A stretch of DNA of 64,000 nt from Nannocystis pusilla. Its GTDB lineage: Bacteria > Myxococcota_A > Polyangia > Nannocystales > Nannocystaceae. The stretch is taken from the NCBI RefSeq assembly GCF_026626665.1, contig NZ_JAPNKE010000002.1, positions 9,878,001 through 9,942,000 of the forward strand, read 5' to 3'. Below, piece after piece: positions 7,867-16,767 of this stretch. The notes under the pieces were generated by a model. It worked only from the letters and a program-made list of their open reading frames with translations, was not told the origin of the DNA and did no database searches. The number at the start of each line of letters is the position of its first letter. Position 1 is the first letter of the stretch. A program made the translations under genes and the position numbers.

Positions 7867-9195
7867 TCATGTGGAGCTCGCGCCGGGGTGGAGCTCACTC
7901 CTGTAGCGACACGCACTATCGGCCGTCATGACGCGACTCAGGGCAAGTTCGAAGATGAAGCCCATGTACGCGTCAGGCATTTGGACCAACTTCGCCGACG
8001 ACAACTTCATGAACCGGCTGCGCCCGCAGTAGGCCTCGACAGCACGACGCATCAGACCCGCAGGCCCGCCCCAATAGTGGCCCCATTCATGAATGATGAT
8101 CGCAGCCCGTTTCTCGACGGGTTTGATGTCCCACCACGCTTCGCAGAGCCGAACATATCGGCTTCCAGGCAGCACCAGCCCGACCTGGTTGCAAGGAGAG
8201 CACTTGTAACGGGTGCTCGGGCCCTGGCTGTGAAAGACCCTCACGCCCTCGACCAGATGTTGCCAAAGGGCGCGCTCGTGTGCGTCCCGGGCGGGCCAGT
8301 TGAGTTTGAACCACAAGCGGGCCAGTTCGCGTACTCGGCTCGAGACCTGTGCGCCGCCTGGGACCAGGACATCGGAGGCTGCTGGAAGGGCGCGGTGCGC
8401 CGCCGTCGTCATGGCGACGGCGCGAGCGTGCGCCTGCCTGACTTCTGCGGGGTCATGTCCGTCCGCTGGAGCGCACGAGACGACGCTGCCGCTTTGTTCG
8501 TTCGCCGCATTCTTGCCCTCGGGCGAAGCGAGCGCGCGCGAGAGGACCGGTGCGCCCGGGTCGGAGCGCTGCAGGGTATGCACGAGCTCGTGCGCGAGCA
8601 GCCGTCGGCCTTCGGGACGGGTAGGGGCGAATTGGCCGCCGGCGAAGGCGACGTGCTGGCCGACAGTGAACGCCTTCGCGTGGAGTCGCTGGGCCAGCTC
8701 GGCAGCGCGTGAACCTTCGTGGATCCGCACGGCGCCGAAGTCGCGACCGAAGCGGGATTCCATGTCCATACGGACAGGTCGGGGCAGGGGTCGTCCGCCT
8801 CCACGGTGGAGGTTCATGACCTGGTCTTGCAGCGCCGGAGAGATTTCTCGGCTGCCGGGGGTCGTTGGGCTGCGGCGAACGGCGAGCTCGTCGTCGTGCT
8901 CGCAAGCAGAGCACTTGCGGCGGACAGTCAGCTCGTCTTCGTGCTCGCAGGCGGCACACTTGCGGCGGACGAGCGCGGCGTCGTGGACCTTCGAGTGGAC
9001 CCGCGCGAGGGGCGGGGTGCGCGCGGCGTCCGGAGGTGTGCTCAAGACGCGAGCGGCGATTCGGTCGGCCTCTTGCTCGAGCGGGTCGCTCGGCGAACCG
9101 AGTCGCAGCAACTTGCCCGAGGGACGGCTCGCCGCCGGCTTGCGGCCGGGTGCGTGGTTCTGCTTCGGCTCTCTCGTCAGCGGCGCGTACGTCAT
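7867..9195 (-). CDS. DUF4157 (eCIS-core) protein with C-terminal zinc-peptidase-like domain
   Basis: 442 residues from ATG 9195, which has a GGAGG Shine-Dalgarno 8-10 bp upstream. Residues about 30-60 carry the usual lead-in LGSPSDPLEQEADRIAARVL. Two copies of a zinc-ribbon-like motif follow (VRRKCAACEHEDEL, VRRKCSACEHDDEL). The DUF4157 domain proper spans about 130-210 with FGRDFGAVRIHEGSRAAELA and the HExxH-containing LLAHELVHTLQ. The C-terminal 200 residues hold a second metalloprotease signature, IIIHEWGHYWGG, with LVQMPDAYMGF about 35 residues later, resembling the Asp-zincin (M35-like) arrangement HExxH...D. DUF4157 domains mark cargo of extracellular contractile injection systems or polymorphic toxins, so this is a plausible toxin or secreted protease; no injection-system genes are in the window. 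Confidence 0.82.
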   Translation of the reverse strand: MTYAPLTREPKQNHAPGRKPAASRPSGKLLRLGSPSDPLEQEADRIAARVLSTPPDAARTPPLARVHSKVHDAALVRRKCAACEHEDELTVRRKCSACEHDDELAVRRSPTTPGSREISPALQDQVMNLHRGGGRPLPRPVRMDMESRFGRDFGAVRIHEGSRAAELAQRLHAKAFTVGQHVAFAGGQFAPTRPEGRRLLAHELVHTLQRSDPGAPVLSRALASPEGKNAANEQSGSVVSCAPADGHDPAEVRQAHARAVAMTTAAHRALPAASDVLVPGGAQVSSRVRELARLWFKLNWPARDAHERALWQHLVEGVRVFHSQGPSTRYKCSPCNQVGLVLPGSRYVRLCEAWWDIKPVEKRAAIIIHEWGHYWGGPAGLMRRAVEAYCGRSRFMKLSSAKLVQMPDAYMGFIFELALSRVMTADSACRYRSELHPGASST

Positions 9196-9304
9196 CGATG
9201 ACCCTCCTCCCGATCGATCTCGACGGTGAGGGCTCTCGCTGTCAAATCGGCCGGGCAGCCGTGTCACCGGCGCGCGTCGGCCGGCGGGCTCGGGGCGGTC
9301 GCGC

Positions 9305-9721
9305 TCAGTGGCGGTGCAGGATGCCGAGCTTCTCGATGCCGCACACCTTGGCGACGTCCATCGCCTGCACCACCTTCTCGTGGCGGGTGTTCTGGTCGGC
9401 CTTGATGTTGACCGTCGACACCTGCTTGTCCTTGGCGGCGTTGCACAGGCGCATCTGCAGCTCGCGGTCGTCGACGACGACGCGGTCGACCTCGAAGCGG
9501 CCGTCCTCGCTGATCTCGACGACCAGGGTCTTGGCCTCGCTGGCGGGCTCGTTGCTCGAGGCCTTGGGCAGCTTGACCTTGAAGGCGCTGTCGGTGTTGA
9601 AGGTCGCGGTCAGCAGGAAGAAGATGAGCAGCTGGAAGGTGACGTCGATGAGCGGCGTCAGGTCGACCAGGTTGCCGCCGCTGCCGGGGCGCTTGCGGCC
9701 GTTCTTGCCGCGGAAGTTCAC
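9305..9721 (-). CDS. exbD: ExbD/TolR-family biopolymer transport protein
   Basis: 138 residues from GTG 9721, which overlaps the stop of the upstream exbB gene (GTGA). Architecture is typical: a short cytoplasmic N-terminus, one membrane helix (VTFQLLIFFLLTATF, about residues 27-41) containing the proton-pathway Asp in VDLTPLIDVTF, and a periplasmic domain ending in MDVAKVCGIEKLGILHRH. With ExbB it should form a proton-driven motor energising a TonB- or Tol-type system. No tonB or tolA gene is adjacent, so the energised partner is unknown. Confidence 0.9.
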   Translation of the reverse strand: MNFRGKNGRKRPGSGGNLVDLTPLIDVTFQLLIFFLLTATFNTDSAFKVKLPKASSNEPASEAKTLVVEISEDGRFEVDRVVVDDRELQMRLCNAAKDKQVSTVNIKADQNTRHEKVVQAMDVAKVCGIEKLGILHRH

Positions 9722-10413
9722 GGCGCGACCTCGGCGGCGACGGGCTTGGGCTCGGAGACGGCGGGGGCGGGGCGGGCCTTGGCGGCGCGCCGGCCGTCCT
9801 CGAGCAGGTTGACGATCGCCATCGCGTCCTCCTCCATCTCGAGCACCAGCTTGTTGGTGCGGTCGAGCAGCACGCGGTAGAGGAGGAGCATCGGGATCGC
9901 CACGGTCAGGCCGTAGGCGGTGGTGATGAGGGCCTGCCAGATGCCCTGGGCGAAGGTGTCGGGGCCGACCGCGCCGGAGGCGTAGGCCTCGACGAAGTTG
10001 CGGAACACCTGGATCATGCCGACGACGGTGCCGAGGAGGCCGAGCAGCGGCGAGATGGTGGCGACGGTGCCGACGATCTCGACGTTGCGGTCCATGTGGG
10101 CGATCTCCCGAGCGCCCACCTCCTCGACGGCCTCCTTGATGTCGGCCCGGCTGGTGCTGTGCTCGAACGCGCGGAGCGCGGAGGCGATGACCAGGGCGAT
10201 CGACGACGCGTTCTCCTCGCACAGGAGCAGCGCCTCGTTGACCTTGCCCTTGGCGACGAGCGCGCGGATGCGGTCGACGAAGGCGCGGGGCAGCACCTTC
10301 GACCGCTGGGTCGACCACAGCCGCTCGAAGAAGATGCCGACCCCCACGATCGAGGCGACCAAGATGGCCCACATCAGGGGCCCGCCCTGTTCGAAGAGTT
10401 CCTTGAGATCCAT
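9718..10413 (-). CDS. exbB: ExbB/TolQ/MotA-family proton channel
   Basis: 231 residues from ATG 10413 (MDLKELFEQGGPLMWAILVA). Three hydrophobic segments are visible: WAILVASIVGVGIFF near residue 15, TVATISPLLGLLGTVVGMI near 115-135, and LITTAYGLTVAIPMLLLY near 165-185. The second and third contain the family's conserved GLLGTVxGM and A-x-P elements, which line the motor pore. The C-terminal tail is Ala/Pro/Lys-rich. Translationally coupled to the downstream exbD gene. The open frame upstream to 10566 is not used because it lacks coding character. Confidence 0.92.
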   Translation of the reverse strand: MDLKELFEQGGPLMWAILVASIVGVGIFFERLWSTQRSKVLPRAFVDRIRALVAKGKVNEALLLCEENASSIALVIASALRAFEHSTSRADIKEAVEEVGAREIAHMDRNVEIVGTVATISPLLGLLGTVVGMIQVFRNFVEAYASGAVGPDTFAQGIWQALITTAYGLTVAIPMLLLYRVLLDRTNKLVLEMEEDAMAIVNLLEDGRRAAKARPAPAVSEPKPVAAEVAP

Positions 10414-10610
10414 CGTGGTTCGTTCGCCCGGTCGGAGAGCCTCGGCGGTAGGCCCGTGAGTGTTGCCCGATGCCGCCCGGGACGCAGGCCGGGGGGCGGG
10501 AGGAGAGGAAAAGATCCGCCGGGAGCGGATTGAAGCGGTGTACTCTCTGCCAGGGGCCTGTCGCAACCTGTCGGTGCCGCCGCCATGGGAGTGCGCTCAC
10601 GTAAGAGGGC

Positions 10611-10639
10611 TTGACGAGCGGGGGGCATCGCTGTTAGAC
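10611..10639 (+). promoter_or_regulatory. promoter of tRNA-Ala
   Basis: TTGACG at 10611-10616, a 17-bp spacer, then TTAGAC at 10634-10639. It lies 21 bp upstream of the tRNA start, fitting a housekeeping sigma-70 promoter for the tRNA. Confidence 0.6.
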
Positions 10640-10660
10640 ACTCCGCCCACCAAACGACCT

Positions 10661-10733
10661 GGGGGCGTAGCTCAGCTGGGAGAGCGTCGCGCTGGCAGCG
10701 CGAAGGTCAGGGGTTCGATCCCCCTCGCCTCCA
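10661..10733 (+). tRNA. tRNA-Ala (anticodon GGC)
   Basis: 73 nt forming a full cloverleaf: acceptor GGGGGCG/CGCCTCC (one G-T pair), D arm GCTCAGCTGGGAGAGC, anticodon stem TCGCG/CGCGA with loop CTGGCAG giving anticodon GGC, variable AGGTC, and T arm AGGGGTTCGATCCCCCT. The discriminator is A. The 3' CCA is not encoded (ACCCC follows), so it is added enzymatically. Confidence 0.95.
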
Positions 10734-10762
10734 CCCCGCGGGAACCCAAACCCGCACCACAC

Positions 10763-10795
10763 GAGACCGAGCCGGCACACCGCCTGCTCGGTCTC
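10763..10795 (+). terminator. hairpin downstream of tRNA-Ala
   Basis: Perfect 10-bp stem GAGACCGAGC/GCTCGGTCTC with a 13-nt loop, 29 bp after the tRNA. The following tract (GGTCTTGGGTCC) has only a weak T run, so it may act as a terminator or processing structure. Confidence 0.55.
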
Positions 10796-11033
10796 GGTCT
10801 TGGGTCCTCGCTCAAGGGTCGCGACTGTCGCCCTCGACCGCCGCGGCCCTTCGCGCTCGGGGGACCTTCGCGTCCGCGCCCTGGGGACCCTCGCGGCCAG
10901 GACCCGGACCCCCGCGGCTGCGCTCGCGCTCACGTGCGCTGAGCCTGCGAAAAACGCTGCGCCCGGCCTGCAGAGGCGGTGCGCAAGGGCTTTCAGCTTG
11001 AACGCCGCGGCGCGGGTGGCACCATGCCGGGCG

Positions 11034-12034
11034 ATGACGAAGCGCGCCGCTATTCTGGGTTCGGGCCACTACGTGCCGACGCGGGTCGTGACGAACGACG
11101 ACCTGTCGAAGTTGATGCCGACCAGCGACGAGTGGATCCACCAGCGCACGGGGATCCGCGAGCGCCGCTTCATCGAGCGCACCGGCATCGGCGCCAGCGA
11201 CCTGGCGCTGCCGGCGGCCAAGATGGCGCTCGAGCAGGCGGGCCGCGACGTGAAGGACGTCGACGCGGTGATCTTCGCCACCCTGAGCCCCGACGTGAAC
11301 TTCCCCGGCTCGGGCTGCTTCCTCGCCCACAAGCTCGGCATCCCCGGCGTGCCCGCGCTCGACGTGCGCAACCAGTGCTCGGGCTTTTTGTACAGCCTGT
11401 CGGTCGCCGACGCGTGGGTCCGCGCCGGCGTGTACAAGAACGTGCTCATCGCCGGCGCCGAGGTCCACTCGACCGGGATGGAGTTCAACGAGCGCGGCCG
11501 CGACGTCGCGGTGCTGTTCGGCGACGGCGCCGGCTGCGTGCTGGTCGGCGAGGCCACCCGCGACGGCCAGGGCATCCACAACGTCGAGCTCCACGCCGAC
11601 GGCGTCGGCGCCCAGGAGCTGTGGGTCGAGGCCCCGGCCAGCATGTACATCCCGCGCCTTACCCCGGAGATGTTCGACGAGGGCCGCCACTTCCCGCGCA
11701 TGAACGGCAAGCAGGTGTTCCGCTGGGCGACCGAGAAGATGCCCGAGGTCGCCCACTCGGTGGTCCGCCGCGCCGGCCTGACGATGACCGACATCGACAT
11801 GTTCGTGCCGCACCAGGCCAACATGCGCATCAACCAACTGGTCGCCGCGAAGCTCGGGATCCCCGACGACCGCGTCGTCCACAACATCGAGCGCTACGGC
11901 AACACCACCGCCGCGACCATCCCGATCGGCATCAGCGAGTCGTGGCGCGCCGGCAAGATCGGCCCGGGCTCCCGCGTGCTGATGGCCGCCTTCGGCGCCG
12001 GCTTCACCTGGGCCGGCTCCGTGACTGTTTCTAG
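11034..12034 (+). CDS. fabH: 3-oxoacyl-ACP synthase III (KAS III), frameshifted at its very end
   Basis: About 333 residues from ATG 11034. The thiolase-fold KAS III features are all present: N-terminal LGSGHYVPTRVVTN, the nucleophile in VRNQCSGFLYSLS (Cys near 119), the catalytic His in FVPHQANMRINQL and Asn in IERYGNTTAATIPIG, and the closing GAGFTWAGSV. It should condense acetyl- or another acyl-CoA with malonyl-ACP to start fatty-acid or polyketide chains. After GSVT the frame fails to stop and runs on through the next gene; one missing base between 12024 and 12034 gives GSVTVS-stop. A 14-bp repeat overlaps the end: ACTG at 12024 is 13, not 14, bp from CATG at 12037, independently suggesting a lost base. 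Confidence 0.88.
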
Positions 12035-12036
12035 GA

Positions 12037-12054
12037 CATGTCGAAGAGGACAGC
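12037..12054. repeat. 14-bp-period repeat, 2 (perhaps 3) units, between fabH and GNAT genes
   Basis: CATGTCGAAGAGGACAGC; half-sites at 12037 and 12051, with a possible third (ACTG) at 12024. It fills the whole spacer between the two genes. Confidence 0.6.
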
Positions 12055-12484
12055 ATGACGCGAGAGATCAGGCCGCTGGCGGCGGACGAGGCGGAGCTGC
12101 TGGAGCGGGTCGCCGCCGACGTGTTCGACGACCCGATCGTGCCGGCGCGCGCGCGAGTTCCTGGCCGACCCGCACCACCACCTCGTGGTCGCGCTCGAGG
12201 GCGACACGATCGTCGGCATGGTCTCCGCGGTCGACTACCTCCACCCCGACAAGGCCGATCCGGAGCTGTGGATCAACGAGGTCGGCGTGGCCTCGTCGCA
12301 CCGCGGGCAGGGGCTCGGCCAGGCGCTGCTGCAGGCGACGCTGGCGCTGGGCCGCGAGCTCGGCTGCCGCGTGGCGTGGGTGGCGACCGAGCGCTCGAAC
12401 ACCCCGGCGATGCGGCTGTACGCGGCCGCGGGCGGGGCGGAGGAGCCGCAGGAGACGGTGCTGTTCACGTTCCGCCTCGACTGA
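12055..12484 (+). CDS. GNAT-family N-acetyltransferase, frameshifted
   Basis: About 143 residues from ATG 12055 once the frame is repaired. The first frame reads MTREIRPLAADEAELLERVA and goes wrong in the GCGCGCGCGCG tract near 12145-12155; the correct continuation is EFLADPHHHLVVALEG. The acetyl-CoA-binding motif A is clear: WINEVGVASSHRGQGLGQAL, with the R/Q-x-x-G-x-G/A loop HRGQGLG, followed by WVATERSNTPAMRLYAAAG. Substrate unknown. Starts 20 bp after fabH and is probably co-transcribed with it. Confidence 0.82.
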
Positions 12485-12637
12485 GGCGTGCGCGGACCGG
12501 CGGCGGCGCGTGGAACGCTGTCTCCCTGGTTCGGGCGGCGAGCGCAACGCGTTGCAGAGGTCCCGCGGCCGCTTGCGGGCAGATCGCGCGGGTGATACCA
12601 AGCATGCGGAGAACGCGGATCCGACTCCGCGCAGCGC

Positions 12638-13894
12638 ATGCGCAAGCCGCAAGACGACCTGGTCTTCATCGATGAGCGAGGCGTGGCGCAGCCGCACGGC
12701 GAGCACGCGGGCACGCAGATGCGCGCCCGCGCGGGCGCGTACCGGCTGATGCCGACGCCGAACCACGTGGTGTTCATGCGCTTCACCGGCCAGGACGGCC
12801 GGCGCGACGAGGAGGACGGCGCGATCGTCCGCCTGGCCGGCGAGATCACCCAACCCGGCACGATGTGCGACGTCATCGCGCTGATCGCCCAGGCCAACTG
12901 GCGCGGCGAGCTGACGGTCCGCGACGGCGAGCACGTCCGCAGCATCTTCATCGACTCCGGCAACGCGGTGTGCGCCACCAGCGACGTCGACGAGGAGCGG
13001 TTCGGCAAGATCATGTACCGCTTCGGCGCGATCGACGAGTTCCAGCTGCGCCACACGCTCGACAAGCAGAAGGAGAGCGGCCTGCGCTTCGGCGACATGG
13101 CGGTCGAGCTCGGGATCTCGACCCACTCGCAGGTCTATCAGTACCTCGGCAAGCAGGCCGAGGAGATCGTCCTGGCGTCGATGCAGGTCAGCGACGGGAT
13201 GTTCTGCTTCCTCGACGGCTTCGACGACGAGGCGGTCCCGTTCCACCACTCGCTGAGCCTCAACAACCTGCTGATGGACGGGGTCACGCGCATGGACGAG
13301 ATGCGCTACTTCCGGCAGCGGGTGCCGAGCGGCGACTACGTGCCCGACCGCGTCGAGGGCCGCACCGAGCCGCCCAAGGAGTTCCGCGCGATCTACGAGG
13401 CGATCGACGGCGTGCTCAGCGTGATCGAGCTCGGCCGCGTGCTCGGCCTCGGCGAGTTCCAGACCACCAAGCAGCTGTTCCAGCTGATCCAGTCGAAGCA
13501 CGTGGCGATGCAGAAGCCGCGCATGCGCGGCGGGCCGCTCGAGGTGGTCGAGACCGCCAACGCGGTGCTGCAGCAGATCCACCAGGAGGCCGACTCCGGC
13601 GGCAAGGGCACGGTGCTGCGCAACAACCTGGCCAGCTTCGTCGACCCGACCTACGACCAGCTGTTCTCGCGCGCCGGCCCGGCCGAGAAGGGCGCGTTCG
13701 AGGCCCAGCGGGTGGTCGACAACGCCAGAGCCCTGTTCGCCGGCGCCAACATCGAGCGCCAGCTCAAGGAGCTGCTGTACGACTACGTCAGCTTCGCGCT
13801 GTTCACCGCCGGCAGCCTGGTGCGCCGCTCGAAGGACCAGAGCCTGAGCAAGCAGGTCGAGCCGCTGATGAGCCGGCTGCGGCCGATCGGGTGA
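12638..13894 (+). CDS. DUF4388 domain protein
   Basis: 418 residues, cytosolic. Residues about 55-130 (IVRLAGEITQPGTMCDVIAL, then WRGELTVRDGEHVRSIFIDS) match the DUF4388/PATAN domain, common in delta-proteobacterial and myxobacterial signalling and motility proteins. The middle part reads RFGKIMYRFGAIDEFQLRHT and ISTHSQVYQYLGKQAEEIVL, also typical of such proteins. The C-terminal half is helical with no recognised domain. The start is uncertain: no strong ribosome-binding site precedes 12638. It overlaps the permease start by 4 bp (GTGA), so the two are probably co-expressed. Confidence 0.8.
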   Translation: MRKPQDDLVFIDERGVAQPHGEHAGTQMRARAGAYRLMPTPNHVVFMRFTGQDGRRDEEDGAIVRLAGEITQPGTMCDVIALIAQANWRGELTVRDGEHVRSIFIDSGNAVCATSDVDEERFGKIMYRFGAIDEFQLRHTLDKQKESGLRFGDMAVELGISTHSQVYQYLGKQAEEIVLASMQVSDGMFCFLDGFDDEAVPFHHSLSLNNLLMDGVTRMDEMRYFRQRVPSGDYVPDRVEGRTEPPKEFRAIYEAIDGVLSVIELGRVLGLGEFQTTKQLFQLIQSKHVAMQKPRMRGGPLEVVETANAVLQQIHQEADSGGKGTVLRNNLASFVDPTYDQLFSRAGPAEKGAFEAQRVVDNARALFAGANIERQLKELLYDYVSFALFTAGSLVRRSKDQSLSKQVEPLMSRLRPIG

Positions 13895-15246
13895 CGGTGG
13901 GCCGCGCGACCGGGACTGCGGCGCCGAACACCCCGTCGGGGATGTTCCGCGGGCTCGGGCTCGTGGCCACCACCGCGCTCGTGGTCGGCAACATGATCGG
14001 CTCGGGGATCTACGTGATCCCGTCGAGCCTGGCCGAGACGGCGGGGCCGCTCGGGATGGTGGCGTGGGCGATCAACGCCGCCGGCTACCTGTGCCTCACC
14101 GCGGTGTTCGCCGACCTCGGCGGCGCGTACCCGGTGTCGGGCGGGCTGCAGGCGTTCGCGCGCCGGGCCTTCGGCGACCTCGTCGGGCTCGAGGTCGGGT
14201 TTCTCTACTGGCTGTGCGCAGTGATCGGCAACGCGGCGTTCCTGACGGCCTTCGTCGGCTACCTCGCGGTGCTGTGGCCGGCCGCCGGCGACCCGTGGAC
14301 GGCCTTCGCCGTCAGCCAGGCGCTGCTGTGGGCGCTGACGCTGACGAACGCGATCGGGGTGCGCGCGGGCGGGGCGGTGCAGGTGGTCACGGTGATCTGC
14401 AAGCTGGCGCCGCTGGTGATCCTCAGCGTCGCGCTGTGGCCGATGGCGTCGCTGGACAACCTCGAGCCGTTCGCGCCGAAGGGCTGGGGCTCGCTGCTGC
14501 CGGCGGTGTCGCTGGTGTCGTGGCTGTTCGTCGGCATGGAGTCGGTCACGGTGCCGGCCGAGGAGATCGTCGGCGCCGGTCGCACGATCCGGAAGTCGGT
14601 CTACATCGGCTTCCTCATGACCAGCGCGGTCTACCTGCTGGTCCTCGGCTCGCTCAGCCTGGCCGTGCCCGCCGAGCTGCTGGCGAAGAGCGCCAGCCCG
14701 CTCGCCGACGTCGCGGCGCACCACTTCGGGCCGACGGCGGCGACGCTGGTGACGGTCGGCGCGCTGGTGTCGGTGGCGGGGATCTTGAACGGCTGGGTGC
14801 TGGTCACGAGCCGCATGGCCCACGCGACCGCGCGCGACGGGCTCGGGCCGCGCGCGCTGGCGCGGCTGCACCCGCGCTTCGGCACGCCGACCCGCGCGCT
14901 GGTGCTCACGGCGGTGCTGTCGGGGGCGCTGGTCGGGCTCTACTTCAGCGGGTCGATGCTCGAGATCTACAACTTCATCGCCCTGCTCTCGACCGCGACC
15001 GCGCTGGTCGCCATCGGGGCGGCCTGCGCGGCCCAGCTGGTGCTGATGCGGCGCGAACCCGACCGCTTCACGCCGCAGCAGCGCCGCCGCGGGCGGTGGA
15101 CCGCATCGGTCGGCCTGGCCGTGGTCGCCCTGATGATCGCCGGCTCGGGGGCGACGATCGTCGCGCTCACGGCCGGCTGCTTGCTGCTGCCGTTGCCGTA
15201 TTATCTCGTGGCGCTGCGCCGGCGAGCCGATGCGCCTGCGCCTTGA
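13891..15246 (+). CDS. APC-family amino-acid permease
   Basis: 451 residues from GTG 13891 with twelve predicted membrane helices. The first contains the substrate-binding signature of the amino acid-polyamine-organocation family, GNMIGSGIYVIPSSLAE; the sixth contains VSWLFVGMESVTVPAEEI, the F-x-G-x-E element. This pattern is closest to arginine/agmatine, glutamate/GABA or serine/threonine exchangers. The C-terminus ends in a short basic tail. Which amino acid is carried cannot be read from the sequence. Confidence 0.9.
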   Translation: MTVGRATGTAAPNTPSGMFRGLGLVATTALVVGNMIGSGIYVIPSSLAETAGPLGMVAWAINAAGYLCLTAVFADLGGAYPVSGGLQAFARRAFGDLVGLEVGFLYWLCAVIGNAAFLTAFVGYLAVLWPAAGDPWTAFAVSQALLWALTLTNAIGVRAGGAVQVVTVICKLAPLVILSVALWPMASLDNLEPFAPKGWGSLLPAVSLVSWLFVGMESVTVPAEEIVGAGRTIRKSVYIGFLMTSAVYLLVLGSLSLAVPAELLAKSASPLADVAAHHFGPTAATLVTVGALVSVAGILNGWVLVTSRMAHATARDGLGPRALARLHPRFGTPTRALVLTAVLSGALVGLYFSGSMLEIYNFIALLSTATALVAIGAACAAQLVLMRREPDRFTPQQRRRGRWTASVGLAVVALMIAGSGATIVALTAGCLLLPLPYYLVALRRRADAPAP

Positions 15247-15248
15247 GA

Positions 15249-15294
15249 CAGGACCTTACGAGCATGTGTGGAGAGACATGTTGAAACGGACAGA
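15249..15294. repeat. 14-bp-period repeat, 4 units, spanning a gene junction
   Basis: Half-sites CAGG 15249, CATG 15263, CATG 15277 and CAGA 15291, exactly 14 bp apart. The array runs over the junction after the permease and into the first codons of the next gene, one of whose possible starts (ATG 15278) is itself part of a half-site. Confidence 0.7.
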
Positions 15295-16710
15295 CCCGAA
15301 GGCGGTGACCTCGGAAGCGCTGCTGACGATGCCGGTCCACGAGCGGCTGGTGAAGCTCAACTGGCTCGGACAGCTGTGGACCGCGCCCGACGGGACGCCG
15401 CTCTTGCCGGTCGAGTTCGTCGGCCGCCAGGGCCGCACGGTCCAGCTGGTCGACGTGCGCGAGGCCGAGGAGCTGACGGGCCCGCTCGGCTACGTGCCGG
15501 GCAGCGTGTGGCTGCCGCTGGCCCGCATCCACGAGGCCGCGAGCCGCTGGGCGCCCGGGACGCCGGTGGTGCTGGTGTCGCGCAACGGCGGGCCGCGGGC
15601 GGCTCAGGCGGCCCAGGCGCTCGAGTGCCTCGGCATGGAGTTCGTCGCGGTGATGGACGGCGGGATCTCGGCGTGGCGCAAGCTCGGGTTCGCGACGATG
15701 CGCGACGAGGCGATCTTCCGCCAGGCCGAGGTGCCGGCGCCGCCGCCGGTCGAGATCGAGACGGCGCCCGGGCCGCTGAGCCAGGCGCAGATCGAGGCCC
15801 ACATCGGCGACGCGCAGCGGGTCCGGTGGGTCAAGATGGCGGCGCTGATGCTGCACAGCAAGACGTCGTGCGTCGACGGCCGCGACGACCACGCGGTGGT
15901 CGGCACCCCCGGCGGCGACGCGGGCGAGTTCCTGCTGGCCCTGGCGGCGGTCGAGCGCGTGACCGGCCAGCCGGTCCCGCTCGAGCGGATCGCCGCGCTG
16001 CTCGAGGGCTACGTCGAGACGTTCGGCCACTTCTACATCCACTCCGACACGACCGCCGGCAACAACCTGATCGCCGCGATGCGGGCCGACCCTGCGCTCT
16101 CGGACAGGTTGCCGCCGACCAGCTCGGGGCCGAAGGAGTGGCGCGCGTTCCTCCACAGCCCGCCCGAGGCGCTGCGCCCGCTGGTGCTGGGGCACATGAT
16201 CACGCCCGGCAACCTCGGCTGCGGCCACCTGCGCCTGATGCTGCAGCACCCCGAGCGCTACCTGATCCGCCGCCCGCTGGTGGAGGCGTTCCTGCGCGCG
16301 CTGTTCTCGCTGCGCTGGAACGGGATGGTCGAGCTCGACCTGGTGATCCTCGGCGGCGGCCACGAGGAAGGCGCGGTCGTCAACGTCCGCCTCGAGCAAG
16401 GCGTGTGGGCGTTCACCCGCGTGCCGCTGATCTCCCCGGCCTGCGGGACGGCGGGCGTGCAGATCTTCGTCAACCACCCGCAGGTGGCCGACTTCATGCG
16501 CGAGCAGGTGGCGCGCTACTTCACGACCCACCGGAGCTGTTGCCGCTGGGCGAGGCGGAGTACGGGATCCTCCGCAAGGACATCCGCCGACTGGCGGAGA
16601 TCCAGCAAGCCGCGACGCTGTCGGTGCTGGCGAAGGGGCTGCCAGTGTTCGACGTGGTGTTCCGCAACGCGCGCGAGTTCACGGTCAAGGCCGCCGGCGT
16701 GGTGGGCTAG
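15278..16710 (+). CDS. rhodanese-like domain fused to a carbonic-anhydrase-like domain, frameshifted near the end
   Basis: About 478 residues from ATG 15278 (ATG 15230 also possible). Residues about 50-135 form a rhodanese fold (VQLVDVREAEELTGPLGYVPGS; VVLVSRNGGPRAAQAAQALECLG), but the active-site loop has Ser where sulphurtransferases have Cys, so it is probably non-catalytic. The second part, about 170-400, contains SCVDGRDDHAVVGTPGGDAG and GHMITPGNLGCGHLRLML. The Cys-x-Asp-x-Arg motif followed by His and Cys is reminiscent of beta- and zeta-class carbonic anhydrases, a resemblance by eye only. A missing C in the CCC at 16527-16532 breaks the frame; the repaired end reads HPELLPLGEAEYGILRKDIR and finishes at 16710. 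Confidence 0.68.
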
Positions 16711-16767
16711 CGCCGGGTCCGATCGCGGTCCCTGGGCCCGGATCGGCCATCGCGGCACGCTGGAGGC

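Noticed and set aside
10800..12749. A 649-residue FabH-GNAT fusion protein
   Set aside because: The frame after GSVT loses all coding character; a single lost base before 12034 explains the missing stop, and the GNAT protein is in another frame.
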